Source: Halichondria panicea
Lineage: Eukaryota > Porifera > Demospongiae > Suberitida > Halichondriidae
Direction: 5' to 3'
Assembly: GCF_963675165.1 (NCBI RefSeq)
Contig: NC_087387.1
Span: 2,221,501 to 2,285,500, forward strand
Length of the DNA stretch: 64,000 nt
The position numbers and the translations under genes are program-made. Positions 28,701 through 36,316 of the stretch are shown in pieces (the first letter of the stretch is position 1; every line of letters starts with the position of its first letter). The notes under the pieces were generated by a model. That model saw only the letters and a list, made by a program, of their open reading frames with translations. It was not told the DNA's origin and ran no database searches.

Positions 28701-31700
28701 CAGCTATAGAAGTGGTGACACACACAAACACATGCATACACACACTGTATACCTCACTGTGCATGCATGACAACACCGAGGCATAAGTATGTATGTGTAT
28801 GTATGTATGTACTATATCAATGTTTCCAAATACTCACTCACTCACTCACTTACAATTGAAATAGTCCAATCTTCAAATGATAATGAAAGTTTATCGAGTA
28901 CCGTATAGCGGGAAATTTTCGCAGGTGCAAATTTTCGCTATTCGGCTAGAGAGCCCTCAAAAGAAATTTTTGCAGTTGTAATATCCGTATTCAATGCCAG
29001 AAAACCACACCTACCAAGCGTTTTGCATGTGAAATACCGGTGTGTTAGCTTCCTTCGCAGACTCTCCTTTTTCTGTTCTTTGTCACTATACGAGATGAAT
29101 TGGAGGAACAAAAAAAGGAAGAAGGAAGAGACAAAGAAAAGGAGAGCCTGCCTTGCTAAATCGCGTGACGTTAGACAAGTGGTATACAAGTGAAAATGAA
29201 CGTGGGCAGTCACTAGCTGGACGGAGCCTGGCAGGGCAAAAAACTACAGCATGCCTACGCATTCCATACTCACCATAGTATAAGTATAATTATGCTCTCA
29301 CACATAAAAGCTGTAGCATCATAGATAGTATGCCAGAATCAAGTGTGGAGACATCGTAGACGAGGGATTACCTAGTAAAGATTAAAGATCTAGATCTACT
29401 TTTCCTGAGTTCAGAACAGACCCAGAGTAGATATAATTCGCAAACAAGGTATACGATAGTGTGTTTGTGTGTGTGTGTGTGTGTGTCTGTCTGTCTGTCT
29501 GTCTGTCTGTGTAGACTGCTACAGCTGCTCAAGGATAAATGAGGTGCAAGTAAGAGGATTCTAGTAATGTTTTCTTGGATATAAATTTGTGGATTTACAA
29601 AATAATGCTTCGTTTTTGAGTGATGCCTAGTTTTGCTTACTTGGGAATGCCTTTTCAGAAGAGTGCGTAGCAAAACTTGTCCATGCACCGAGTGTTGCTT
29701 TTACTTAGTAGCTAGCTCTGCACTATAGCTAGAACACTATAGCTATTGGTAGCTGCATGCATGCAAGAGTGAGAAATGAGCTGCAAGGCTCTGCTGATGC
29801 AGCCATTAATTTTAGACTTGGACTTTTGGCATCGATCTTTTTTAACCAACAATCGTGGTAGATCATAACCCACTCACTCTTTGAGTTTCCCTGTGATTCT
29901 GGATTCTGCCTGCGCATGCAGCAAAATAAAAATGTTGATCATGATACAGTAGAACCTCGCTAATCCGAATAGAGCCGGACCAGATCCCATCCAAATACAT
30001 GAAAATTCCGGATTAACAGATTTCATTATGAATATCAACGAAGAGATACTTTTGTACATGTATTATGATATTACTGTAGCCAGAAGGGAAGCTGCTAGCT
30101 CTCCAATACAGTCAGTCTTGTGAGCTCTCTCTTTTTTTTCTTTGCAGTGGCCATTGTTTGAGCAGTTTATTAATATTAATAAAATTATTGCTGATTCAGA
30201 AGAAAGTTAGATTGCGCATGCGCAATAGTATATTCTATACTGACAGCCCTCCTCTTTTTCAGTTTGCCGTTTTGTCTGGATTTGCGAGGTTTCAGACTAA
30301 AGAGGTCCGGATTAGCGAGGTTCTACTGATATGTGTACTTTATATGTTATGCATGTAGTTTTGACACCTCCACCGAGGCATCAGCACTCGCGGGGATTTC
30401 ATTTTTACAACAGTAACAGTCTACTCTAGTCTTTCATACTTCCTCTACTGACTAAAGGTCTCACGAAGGCTGACTCTACTGTAGCCTCGTTTCCAGCCTC
30501 GTTGTCTCTAGCTAGGCCGCCAACTAGGCCTGGTGTTGATTGTATCTGGGCGTGTATCTGAAAAGAACAGAAAAAGGAGGGCCTGCGAAGGAGGCTACTG
30601 GTTGCGTTGGCCCAGTTTGATTTTCACGTTAACTGCTCTGCATGCCCTCGAAAAACGTGAAATTTTGTACTGCTAGAAATACGGTATCATAACGAGTGCT
30701 GCAAGTTGCGCTGTGCTAATGCCTCTCGTATGTCAAAAACTATTAGAGTGTTATAAAAGAGGTAATTATAGTTTGCTTTGATAATGTTCCGCAAGAGTAG
30801 ATAAGAGTAAAAGTGTTGCAGCATTTGCCTTGTATTGCATCATCACTTGACAGTAATCAGTATACTATGTTAGCAAACTTCCCAGAAGCCACATATGCTG
30901 ATTGGGCAATTACTGAGTTACAAACCACAAACCACATTACTCAACAGGACTCGAATAGTGACCATAGTGATGACGCAATTTAAGGCAAATGCGGTTTCAC
31001 GTTTACTACAGGAGTTCAACACTCTTACTCTTGTGTTACGTTATTATGTTGTATATAATGTTAATTACGTTATTATTATTGTTGATTGCAATTGTTCTAC
31101 ACATGCAGCAGTCATATTATAGGAGAGGAGCTGAATGGAAACAGAAGCCTATTTGATGGCTTGATGAATTATCTTTAAGGATAGAAGCACTAAACTGCAT
31201 GTTATTATACATGTACAATGTAGAAGGTCAATGAATCATGTCTGGAGTCATGTATGACTTTTGTTGAAATGGCCATTTGATGCAGGTACAGTAGACTCTC
31301 GCTATTCCGGCTCCCTGAAGTATGGCCATCTCGATATACTGGCCATTTGGCTTGGCATGGAATGCTAGCTATATGTTTACTGCACAAAACTCACCCTGAA
31401 GTACGGCCACTCGCTATTCCGGTTACCGGCCAGTGCTGGCTGTCCCAAACAGGGTTTTCAATGTAATTTTATACGTGTATTACGGCCGGATATGACGTTT
31501 TGGGTGTGGTTTAGCAAATAAAATTGAATTACACTTAAATAGAGAACAAAATGATTCATTATCCTACATTATCCTCGAGACAAAAACCGCAAAAGTAGTC
31601 ATTAGATTTGAGGTAAGGTCGTTTTTAAGCCGCGGCTATTTCCTGAGCTGCAGCCACCTCGCTATTCCGGCCAAGCTGCATGGTCCCAAGGGTGACCGGA

Positions 31701-33211
31701 TTAACGAGAGTCTACTGTAAGTTGGATGTGGTCCCACCATAGATTGAAGAGAAAGGGATTGGCAACGGAGTGCACTTCCGGTACCATCCGTGTTTCGCCT
31801 CGAGGCTTACTTCTAACGTGGGAGTCTAAATCATGAGAATTGTTTTTGCCGTCTGTAAAAAAGTCTACGAGCAGTTCTACTGCTATACATCAACTTCACC
31901 TCATTTGTGTGGCCATTTGATCAGAGGTTTTTCATGCTTGTGTTCCTATAGCACCTATATGATATAGCTAAAGTTGTGTTACTAAGTAGTGTGTAGTGTG
32001 TCCCACCCAGTACCTCTAGCTACTTCACGAAAATCAAGATTTCATTTCCAAATGAATAATTCTACATGCATGGTAGCATTGTAGTGTTTCATGGCTTACA
32101 TGGACCTCATGAAAAAGAAGAAATTGTCGATCTCACACACGTGCATGGGATGAATGCACATGCGCAGAAAAAGGGGTGTATCCACAATAGGTTGAAATTC
32201 GCAATAGCTGCTGCATTCTGGCAGTACAGCTTTGTAGCTCTTTTCTGACTCTTGTAGCTAACAAAAAGCTAGCGCTTTAGTGCAAGGCTAACTCATAAGT
32301 TGAATAGAAACTTTGTGCAAACAGATGATGCTACAAAAGAGTCTGAAGAGACTGCAACAGCATTCACTGCAAGTATAATTAGCCATTTGTCGCATTGCTA
32401 CCATACCGTTGAGCTAACTTCGATCCTAGGCCGAGTTTTCGCTTTTATTTCGCCTATCCGTTTTAAAAGCGAAAACTCTGCCTGGGATCGAGGCTACAGT
32501 TGAGCAGTTACAGCTGCACACCTTCGTGCGGCTAGACCTCGAGGCATAATTATTACACAAAGAATAAACTGTGCATTTCCAGATTATCATGCAGGCCTTT
32601 CACTGCAGTATAATTATATTGAACATGAGTGAAATATACCGTATTAGCAGGTTATTTTTGTGGAAATTTTTCATATTTTTCGTATTATTTTTCGTATTGT
32701 AATTTTTCGTACTGTAGAGTATCATCCGAATATTAAAACTGTTCCGCAATAGATTCAACGTCACTATACCTGAGCTGTACGAATATTTAAAATACGGGCA
32801 GTTCATACGAAAATTAGCACCAACAAAAATTACCCGCTCTACGGTATGTGAATTATTGCACCACAACGTACTGCCAATCCTATGTAAAAACCTACTGGTT
32901 TTACACTAATACTGAATTAACATAATTATAGTCCCGTACTGTCAAAACAAAGTCACCACAAAATAAACATGCATGAAGACTTGGAACTCGTGCATACAGT
33001 GAAATAGACTTCACATACCAGGCTCCAGATTTATTGCAGCTTGTCGTCTCTGTCTGGTTCTATCAACACTGCTGGAAAAGGTGCTTGTAATGGATGCCGC
33101 AGCGGTAGGTACTCCACAGTCAGGACAGTTGCCATCTTGTACTGCCTTTTGCATAAGTGCAAACAGAATTAGGACACATGCAATAAGCTTATACATCACA
33201 GAAGTTCTCAT
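10421..33211 (-). CDS. Receptor tyrosine kinase with triplicated IgGFc-binding/Calx-beta/sushi ectodomain (24-exon model)
   Basis: Minus-strand exons in transcript order: 33211-33019, 25761-24358, 24300-24163, 23653-23426, 22914-22732, 20802-19333, 19275-19138, 18968-18747, 18469-18287, 17696-16203, 16142-16005, 15365-15144, 14557-14375, 14112-13912, 13674-13503, 13376-13342, 13270-13181, 12990-12907, 12724-12507, 12063-11951, 11787-11622, 11415-11273, 11096-10945, 10734-10421. All borders have GT..AG signals and compatible phases. The lengths sum to 7,884 nt, an exact 2,628 codons with stop. The ectodomain introns are all phase 1, the pattern expected of shuffled modules. Alternatively the three ectodomain units could be separate genes, but units B and C have no kinase, transmembrane or signal exon of their own and their last sushi exons splice in phase into the next IgGFc exon. 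The link of the signal exon across a 7.3-kb intron is the weakest part. Ligand unknown; the product should sit in the plasma membrane and signal through tyrosine phosphorylation. Confidence 0.6.
10945..13270 (-). CDS. RTK kinase-domain exons
   Basis: Eight exons (13270-13181 to 11096-10945) encode a complete tyrosine kinase domain. The Gly loop is [13 protein letters not shown], split across an intron; the VAIK lysine is in GVALKTLKG. The hinge region holds [15 protein letters not shown], the catalytic loop is [12 protein letters not shown] and the metal site is DFGLAED. The activation loop is [15 protein letters not shown] with two tyrosines, followed by [24 protein letters not shown] and [14 protein letters not shown]. 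The HRDLAARN and KWLAMES forms mark a tyrosine rather than a serine/threonine kinase. All catalytic residues are present, so it should be active. The acceptor before the 12724 exon has a pure C tract (about 17 C) as its polypyrimidine run. Confidence 0.95.
13342..13674 (-). CDS. RTK transmembrane and juxtamembrane exons
   Basis: Exon 13674-13503 encodes a short stalk ([16 protein letters not shown]), a hydrophobic helix ([17 protein letters not shown]) and a basic stop-transfer [11 protein letters not shown]. The next exon, 13376-13342, is only 35 nt long ([11 protein letters not shown]). Phases 1-2-1 connect it to the sushi exon upstream and the kinase downstream. The orientation, ectodomain N-terminal and kinase inside, follows from the basic residues. 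Confidence 0.9.
13912..14112 (-). CDS. RTK membrane-proximal sushi (CCP) domain exon
   Basis: One exon, phase 1 at both ends, encodes a sushi domain: [11 protein letters not shown], then [24 protein letters not shown] and PACIE. The four cysteines and the Trp before the last Cys are in the usual order. It has no counterpart in units B and C, so it is unique to the membrane end. Confidence 0.88.
14375..14557 (-). CDS. RTK unit A sushi domain exon
   Basis: A phase-1 exon of 183 nt: [43 protein letters not shown] and PTCI. It has the four-cysteine sushi pattern. It is nearly identical to 18469-18287 and 22914-22732, the matching exons of units B and C, so the triplication is recent or homogenised. 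Confidence 0.9.
14863..15083. mobile_element. ACCGTATA-family MITE in an RTK intron
   Basis: The right end reads TTTCGCACTATACGGTA; the left end is degraded. The interior (GGGGCTTAATTTTCGC ... GGCATGGCTTCCGGTAAGC ... CCACGAACATTGTGCAACG) is closely similar to the copy at 57174-57404. Confidence 0.75.
15144..16142 (-). CDS. RTK unit A Calx-beta domain (two exons)
   Basis: Exon 16142-16005 ([17 protein letters not shown], then [13 protein letters not shown]) and exon 15365-15144 ([13 protein letters not shown], then [26 protein letters not shown] and [10 protein letters not shown]) together form one Calx-beta-like fold. DDDIPEPIE followed by E.F.V is the typical Calx-beta acidic strand and could bind Ca2+. 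Intron 15366-16004 contains a MITE (15541-15702). Lengths of 138 and 222 nt are the same as in unit B. Confidence 0.85.
15541..15702. mobile_element. MITE with GGCTGGGGGAAACACC ends
   Basis: TTGGCTGGGGGAAACACCAA at the left pairs with TTGTGGTTTTCCTGGCTAA at the right, and AAAAAGCGTAGAAA with TTTCTATGCTATTTT. Same family as 8972-9317; a single right-type end lies near 26625-26665. Lies in an RTK intron. Confidence 0.7.
16203..17696 (-). CDS. RTK unit A IgGFc-binding-type domain exon
   Basis: One 1,494-nt exon, phase 1 at both ends. Readable landmarks are [19 protein letters not shown] near the start, [55 protein letters not shown] and [15 protein letters not shown]. The order of these matches the N-terminal IgGFc-binding domain of FCGBP-like proteins. 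The function in a receptor is unknown; adhesion or microbe/mucin recognition is a guess. About 80-90% similar by eye to the unit B exon and more distant from unit C. Confidence 0.88.
18287..18469 (-). CDS. RTK unit B sushi domain exon
   Basis: Sushi module of 183 nt ([18 protein letters not shown] ... WLGTMPTCK), phase 1-1. Its donor leaves one G that joins the unit A IgGFc exon as GAT (Asp), giving [13 protein letters not shown]. Supports one continuous transcript. Confidence 0.85.
18747..19275 (-). CDS. RTK unit B Calx-beta domain (two exons)
   Basis: Exons 19275-19138 ([30 protein letters not shown]) and 18968-18747 ([41 protein letters not shown]) match unit A in length and phase. The intron between them is only about 170 nt, much shorter than in unit A, where a MITE lies. 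Confidence 0.85.
19333..20802 (-). CDS. RTK unit B IgGFc-binding-type domain exon
   Basis: A 1,470-nt exon, phase 1-1, starting [16 protein letters not shown] after the acceptor TCTACAG. Landmarks as in unit A ([44 protein letters not shown]). High similarity to unit A in both sequence and codons indicates recent tandem duplication or gene conversion. Confidence 0.88.
20933..21380. mobile_element. TA-flanked TIR element (mariner/pogo-like MITE)
   Basis: CAGTGGAACCTCCATAAAC at the left and its near-complement ending GGAGGTTCCACTG at the right, each directly flanked by TA. No transposase inside. CAGTGGAACC-type ends with a TA duplication point to the Tc1/mariner/pogo group. Relatives at 29947 and 31289. 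Lies between RTK units B and C. Confidence 0.85.
21660..21799. repeat. Imperfect inverted repeat
   Basis: GATATACCACACC at the left mirrors GGTGTGGCATATC at the right, and CCATATATCCTCC mirrors GGAGGATATATGG. A TATAAAAGG follows at about 21835. The 1.9-kb spacer between RTK units B and C holds no other exon that I can see. Confidence 0.7.
22732..22914 (-). CDS. RTK unit C sushi domain exon
   Basis: 183-nt sushi exon ([18 protein letters not shown] ... WLGTMPTCK), phase 1-1, splicing in frame into the unit B IgGFc exon (PTCK-DSSSPK). Confidence 0.85.
23426..24300 (-). CDS. RTK unit C Calx-beta domain (two exons)
   Basis: Exons 24300-24163 ([17 protein letters not shown]) and 23653-23426 ([36 protein letters not shown]). 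Phase 1 throughout. A hairpin MITE (23827-24005) lies in the intron between them. Confidence 0.83.
23827..24005. mobile_element. ACCGTATA-family hairpin MITE
   Basis: TACCGTATAGCGGGTAATTT at the left and its complement ending CGCTATACGGTA at the right. The inner arms also pair (GGGGTAAAAAATTCGT against ACGAATTTTTTACCCC), so the 179-bp unit is almost one long hairpin. Other copies: 14863, 27144, 32637, 50352, 57174; single ends near 21500 and 28901. Confidence 0.9.
24358..25761 (-). CDS. RTK unit C IgGFc-binding-type domain exon
   Basis: A 1,404-nt exon starting [16 protein letters not shown] after TTTTTACAG, phase 1-1. It keeps the landmarks [17 protein letters not shown] and [15 protein letters not shown] but has lost the GHQCG-type cysteine stretch of units A and B. 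It is the most diverged of the three, as expected for the outermost, oldest copy. Confidence 0.87.
25969..26507. mobile_element. Dispersed repeat with ATGCCTCGGTG / CACCGAGGCAT ends
   Basis: ATGCCTCGGTG at the left and CACCGAGGCAT at the right are inverted copies. The interior carries AGCAAAACTAGGCATAACTC, GAGCAGCTGTAGCAGTCTAC and a CA-rich run. A near-identical copy lies at 45873-46396, with truncated or interrupted ones at 28655-28790, 29446-30381, 38092-38337 and 39917-40935. It is inside the first RTK intron. Confidence 0.8.
27144..27333. mobile_element. ACCGTATA-family hairpin MITE
   Basis: TACCGTATAGCGGGTGATTT at the left; TTACCCTCTATACGGTA at the right. Confidence 0.85.
27334..29445. 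other. RTK first intron, no exon recognised
   Basis: Contains a small hairpin (TGCACGCAACATT / AATGTTGCGTGCA, 27647-27678), short GTAT and ACTC runs (28792-28855), a truncated CACCGAGGCAT repeat (28655-28790) and a lone ACCGTATA-type end at 28901. No convincing coding or RNA gene. Confidence 0.5.
29446..30381. mobile_element. CACCGAGGCAT-family repeat interrupted by a second element
   Basis: The left part carries a GT/GTCT run and TGTAGACTGCTACAGCTGCT; the right end is CACCGAGGCATC at 30371-30382. The interior is split by the 29947-30328 TIR element, with repeat sequence resuming after it (TGTGTACTTTATATG ... CACCTCCACCGAGG). The left terminal repeat is missing. Confidence 0.7.
29947..30328. 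mobile_element. CAGTAGAACCTCG TIR element (mariner/pogo-like), nested
   Basis: CAGTAGAACCTCGCTAATCC at the left; GGATTAGCGAGGTTCTACTG at the right. The arms are perfect over 20 bp and both flanks read ATA. Inserted into the 29446-30381 repeat. Confidence 0.88.
31289..31717. mobile_element. CAGTAGACTCTCG TIR element (mariner/pogo-like)
   Basis: CAGTAGACTCTCGCTATTCC at the left; GGATTAACGAGAGTCTACTG at the right; TA on both sides. Inside it has repeated CGCTATTCCGG words. Non-coding. Confidence 0.88.
32417..32496. mobile_element. Palindromic MITE of the TAGCCTCG..CCAGGC family
   Basis: CGATCCTAGGCCGAGTTTTC at the left pairs with GAAAACTCTGCCTGGGATCG at the right, ending GAGGCTA. Same termini as the helicase-bearing element at 34621-35417. 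Confidence 0.75.
32637..32846. mobile_element. ACCGTATA-family MITE
   Basis: TACCGTATTAGCAGGTTATT at the left; AATTACCCGCTCTACGGTA at the right. Confidence 0.82.
33019..33211 (-). CDS. Probable RTK signal-peptide exon
   Basis: ATG at 33211 (a second in-frame ATG is at 33196). The peptide [18 protein letters not shown] is a good signal sequence. It is followed by [10 protein letters not shown], a Ser/Thr-rich stretch and DRTRQRRQ, a furin-like basic site. The donor CTGGTATGT leaves one G, which makes GAT with the unit C exon (INLEP-DSNVLK). The sequence around this donor resembles short stretches at 18206-18226 and 22626-22646, just upstream (in transcript sense) of units A and B, which supports membership in the same gene. 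Distance to the next exon is 7.3 kb, so the link needs RNA proof. Confidence 0.55.
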
Positions 33212-34081
33212 CCGATATAGCAGTTTGTATTGTTACAGGCTAGCTAGCTATAGTCTGATCATGCAGCACTCCTGTTAGATCTTATACTGCGAGCTAGCTA
33301 GAGGCTGGAACCACTTGACCTTAGCTAGCTGTGCCTTGACCTCGAGAACAAGCCCCTCATGATATCGAGGCTAGTACAAGAACACTGATTTGATCTCTGC
33401 TTCTGAGCAAAATTAAAAGTTAACCTCCTGCAAAATAACGTTTTAAAACTTATAGACACTAAAAACTAGGCTTGAAGTAGTCTGTAAAAGAAGTTTGGAG
33501 AAATCCAATTAGTGACCTTAATTAGCTAAGGTCAAGTGGCTCCAGTCCACAGCTATCAGAGGCACAAAGATCCTTCGTAAAAACATGGAGCACTATTTCG
33601 AGATTGAAATGAAATCGCCTTTTTTCGGACAAGCTAGACAAGTGGGCCTGGGTACTGAACACACTCCACTGGAAAGCAATAACTACGATTTTACGCGCCT
33701 CCTCTAGCTCTGTACTGAAGCTCATGTAACAGGAATTTCAAACAGACATCAAGCCCATTATATTAACACATTGATGTTAAAGGCTTCTCCATAATTTCAT
33801 CATATCATTGCCAAAAAGGTCCTGCCAAAATGGCTGTCCCTTCCCTTTGGTGTGGTCAGTAGAAACCCTAGCTCTTGGCCACACCTGAAGAAAGGTCAAC
33901 TACGATAAAAGCCCCAAATGATTTGTACAAAACAACTCTTCAACAAAGGCCATCTCTGTATAAGGGCCAAAACAAAGATATCCGTAATAATTATCTGTTA
34001 ATAATTATACAGGGGCTCTACAGATTACAACTGTATTGTATCCATAGAACCCCTCTCCTTGTTTATAGGTGCCAACTTCCC
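33212..34081. other. No gene recognised
   Basis: A minus-strand frame at 33522-33725 has no motif and no splice support. The words AAGGTCAAGTGGCTCCAG (33530) and CTGGAACCACTTGACCTT (33305) form a distant inverted pair, suggesting another repeat. Confidence 0.4.
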
Positions 34082-34145
34082 TAGCCTCGATTCCAGGCCG
34101 CGAAGAGAAAGGCGCCTTTCTCTTCGCGGCCTGGAATTGAGGCTA
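34082..34145. mobile_element. 64-bp near-perfect palindrome of the TAGCCTCG family
   Basis: TAGCCTCGATTCCAGGCC and its complement flank GCGAAGAGAAAGG and its complement, meeting at GGCGCC. Probably an extreme deletion derivative of the 34621-35417 type element. Confidence 0.88.
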
Positions 34146-34412
34146 CAACTTCCCCAGCCGAATTTCAGGGAGAAAACATGGGGCCATTAGCCCCAAGCCA
34201 AAGGAGTCACATTTTTGGGAATTTAAGAACACACGACTCTGGTTTTCAGGGCAAAGACAACAATTCTTCTTTCACATGGAAAAAATACATGGAAAAAATA
34301 TAAATTGTTGTGGGGATGCTCTCAATGTGGCTTTATCGTACTAACTCACTGTGCATGCTCATAATTGGGGCGAGCGAAGCGAGTCCCTTCCTAGTGATGA
34401 ACGTTGCAATTT

Positions 34413-34415
<3 letters not shown>

Positions 34416-34501
<86 letters not shown>
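34416..34501. repeat. (TG)n microsatellite
   Basis: Two long TG runs separated by TTGTC. The CVCV and THTH frames reading through it are artefacts. Confidence 0.95.
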
Positions 34502-34503
<2 letters not shown>

Positions 34504-34620
34504 GCACAATATTTGTTTTTTGTACTCGTGACCCTTTACCAACTTTTACGTGAAAGCTGCGCATGGGCACAAGAGCTAGCTATACACTCAGAACGAGGCT
34601 CAGACAAGCACGCCTACAGC

Positions 34621-35417
34621 TAGCCTCGGTCCCAGGCCGATTTTTTTTAATAGAACGAAGTTGAAAAATACGGCCTGGTATTGATTGTATCTGGGCGTGG
34701 CAGGAACCGGAAACTAAAGCAGAGATTCTTCACATTTTGTTTCCTGCTTTTTTTCTGTAATACTAAAGGTGTACGTAGAGGCATTTTACTCCCGTAAAAC
34801 TTACAGTAATGTAGCTCCGTGTCATGTTCTCAATTTATAGCTAGCTAGCTATGGCATGCAACGCGTTGTTTGTTTGAAGCAAGATGGCCTCACTCTCATG
34901 GCAGAACAGGCCCAGGCTCTCAAGCTCCTGTTTGAGGGAAGGGACGTGTTTATCTGGTTCCCAACGGGGTATGGCAAGTCTCTCTGCTATATCAGTTGCT
35001 ACCCTTTTTAATGGACTACAAGCTAGGTAGGACCAAGGCTCCTCCTGTTGACAAAAGTGTTGTTCTTGTTAATTGTCTCTCCCCTTGTATCTCTCATCAT
35101 GAGACTCATAATTGACCAGGCAGGAGTCTAAACAATAGAGGTGTTTCTGCTGCCATCCTCAGTAGCTCAGTAGCAATAAAGGAATCGACAAAAATTTGGT
35201 TGCCACTGCCAAAAAAGTGTCTTCTGGAAAGTATTTCCTGCTGTATACTGCCCCAGAGGTTGTTGTTGAAGACCACTGTTGGAGGATTCATTTTTTGTTG
35301 TACCAGAGTCAATTTATTAAAAAACCACGCCCAGATCACGCCCAAATACAATCAATACCAGGCCTAGTAGGCGACCTAGCGTTCAATTGGAGACGGATCG
35401 GCCTTGGATCGAGGCTA
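34621..35417. mobile_element. TIR element carrying a RecQ-like helicase fragment
   Basis: The left end, TAGCCTCGGTCCCAGGCCGA, matches the complement of the right end, ATCGGCCTTGGATCGAGGCTA, with a few differences. A second inverted pair lies inside: GGCCTGGTATTGATTGTATC against CAATACCAGGCC preceded by CCCAAATACAAT. Short palindromes with the same termini at 32417, 34082 and 36196, and related ends at 30500, 45724 and 48685, show a family with internal deletions. Confidence 0.8.
34868..35290 (+). pseudogene. RecQ-like DNA helicase fragment (motif I region)
   Basis: One frame reads AEQAQALKLLFEGRDVFIWF followed by PTGYGKSLCY, the Walker A motif of a RecQ-type superfamily 2 helicase. After frame changes, VSPLVSL (motif Ia region), SSVAI, and SGKYFLLYTAPEVVVED can be read, in helicase order. 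Stops near 35005 and 35130 break it, and the DEAH box and C-terminal lobe are absent. It is cargo of the surrounding TIR element, non-functional as it stands. Confidence 0.75.
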
Positions 35418-35419
35418 GC

Positions 35420-35761
35420 CTACAGCAGGTCAGAGCGTCCCCATCTGAGCCTAAGATCACACAGGCACGCCTGCAGGAGGTCACAGCAGCTTACTTGCCA
35501 CGTTTCACTTCCAAGTCTTGTGTTTTTGTGATAATAAACCTGCTAGCTCAACAGGACAGGGATCGAGACCAGTCACTACGACAGGTCAGAGCAGCTCAGA
35601 TGGAGACTTCTGAAGTTGCACAGGCACCTTTAGACAATACAGCACTACGGCAGGTCAGACCAGCTCAGATGGAAACTTCTGAGGCCACACAGGCACGCTT
35701 ACAACAGGTCAGAGTAACTTACTTACCCGGCAAGGATTGTTCACAGTATACTATTTTGTAA
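35420..35761 (+). other. ORF with internal LRQVR..AQMETSE repeats, unknown
   Basis: An open frame of 124 codons whose first codon is not ATG. It contains three or four degenerate units: LQQVRASPSEPKITQARLQE, LRQVRAAQMETSEVAQ and LRQVRPAQMETSEATQARLQ. The DNA itself is repeated (GCAGGTCAGA..AGCTCAGATGGA). It begins inside the right end of the helicase element and ends TAA at 35759-35761. Could be a repeat-rich exon or a coding-looking minisatellite. No family recognised. Confidence 0.3.
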
Positions 35762-36195
35762 TTTGGGTCCAGCAAGAAGTGATAATATCTCCTTGCTCCT
35801 AACCTTGCTCCTCATGTTAGTTTGTGTAGCCAGCTCCTTCATGCTGAACTTTCACTCATACATATGTTTCACCTTGAATCTTGATGTTACACCACAGTCA
35901 AACAACCCTACACCACTCAGAATAATTGTCACGGATATACAGCTGGCACAGGGAAATCGTATCTAATCCACTGCATCAGACTACTCGTTTATATTCACTG
36001 TTACACAATCACTGTTACTAATTTCATTTCATGCGATAAATAAAACTTAAATTACCACATCATGCACTGTACAACAAACACAAATTGCTCGCTCGCCCCA
36101 AACATGCTCTGCATGCTCCTAGTAATAATAATGTCATTATTAAATGCACAAGCAAGTGAGCCCCGCCCATTTATTAGATTCGCGCTAGCTAGCAG

Positions 36196-36256
36196 GTAGC
36201 CTCGAGACCAGGCCGATAAAAATATGTATTTTAATTGGCCTGGTCTCGAGGCTAGC
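36196..36256. mobile_element. Palindrome of the TAGCCTCG family
   Basis: TAGCCTCGAGACCAGGCC at the left and GGCCTGGTCTCGAGGCTA at the right, an 18-bp perfect stem with a 23-base AT-rich loop. The surrounding GCTAGCTAGC is also mirrored. Confidence 0.85.
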
Positions 36257-36316
36257 TAGCAGGTAGCCTCGATTCCTAGCCTCGATCCCAGGCCGATCCC
36301 TACGGTGGCCCTGACT

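Noticed and set aside
34310..34623. Overlapping ORFs of CVCV or THTH repeats
   Set aside because: Products of the (TG)n run; no codon structure beyond the dinucleotide. The same applies at 2601-2882, 38135-38525 and 29368-29688.
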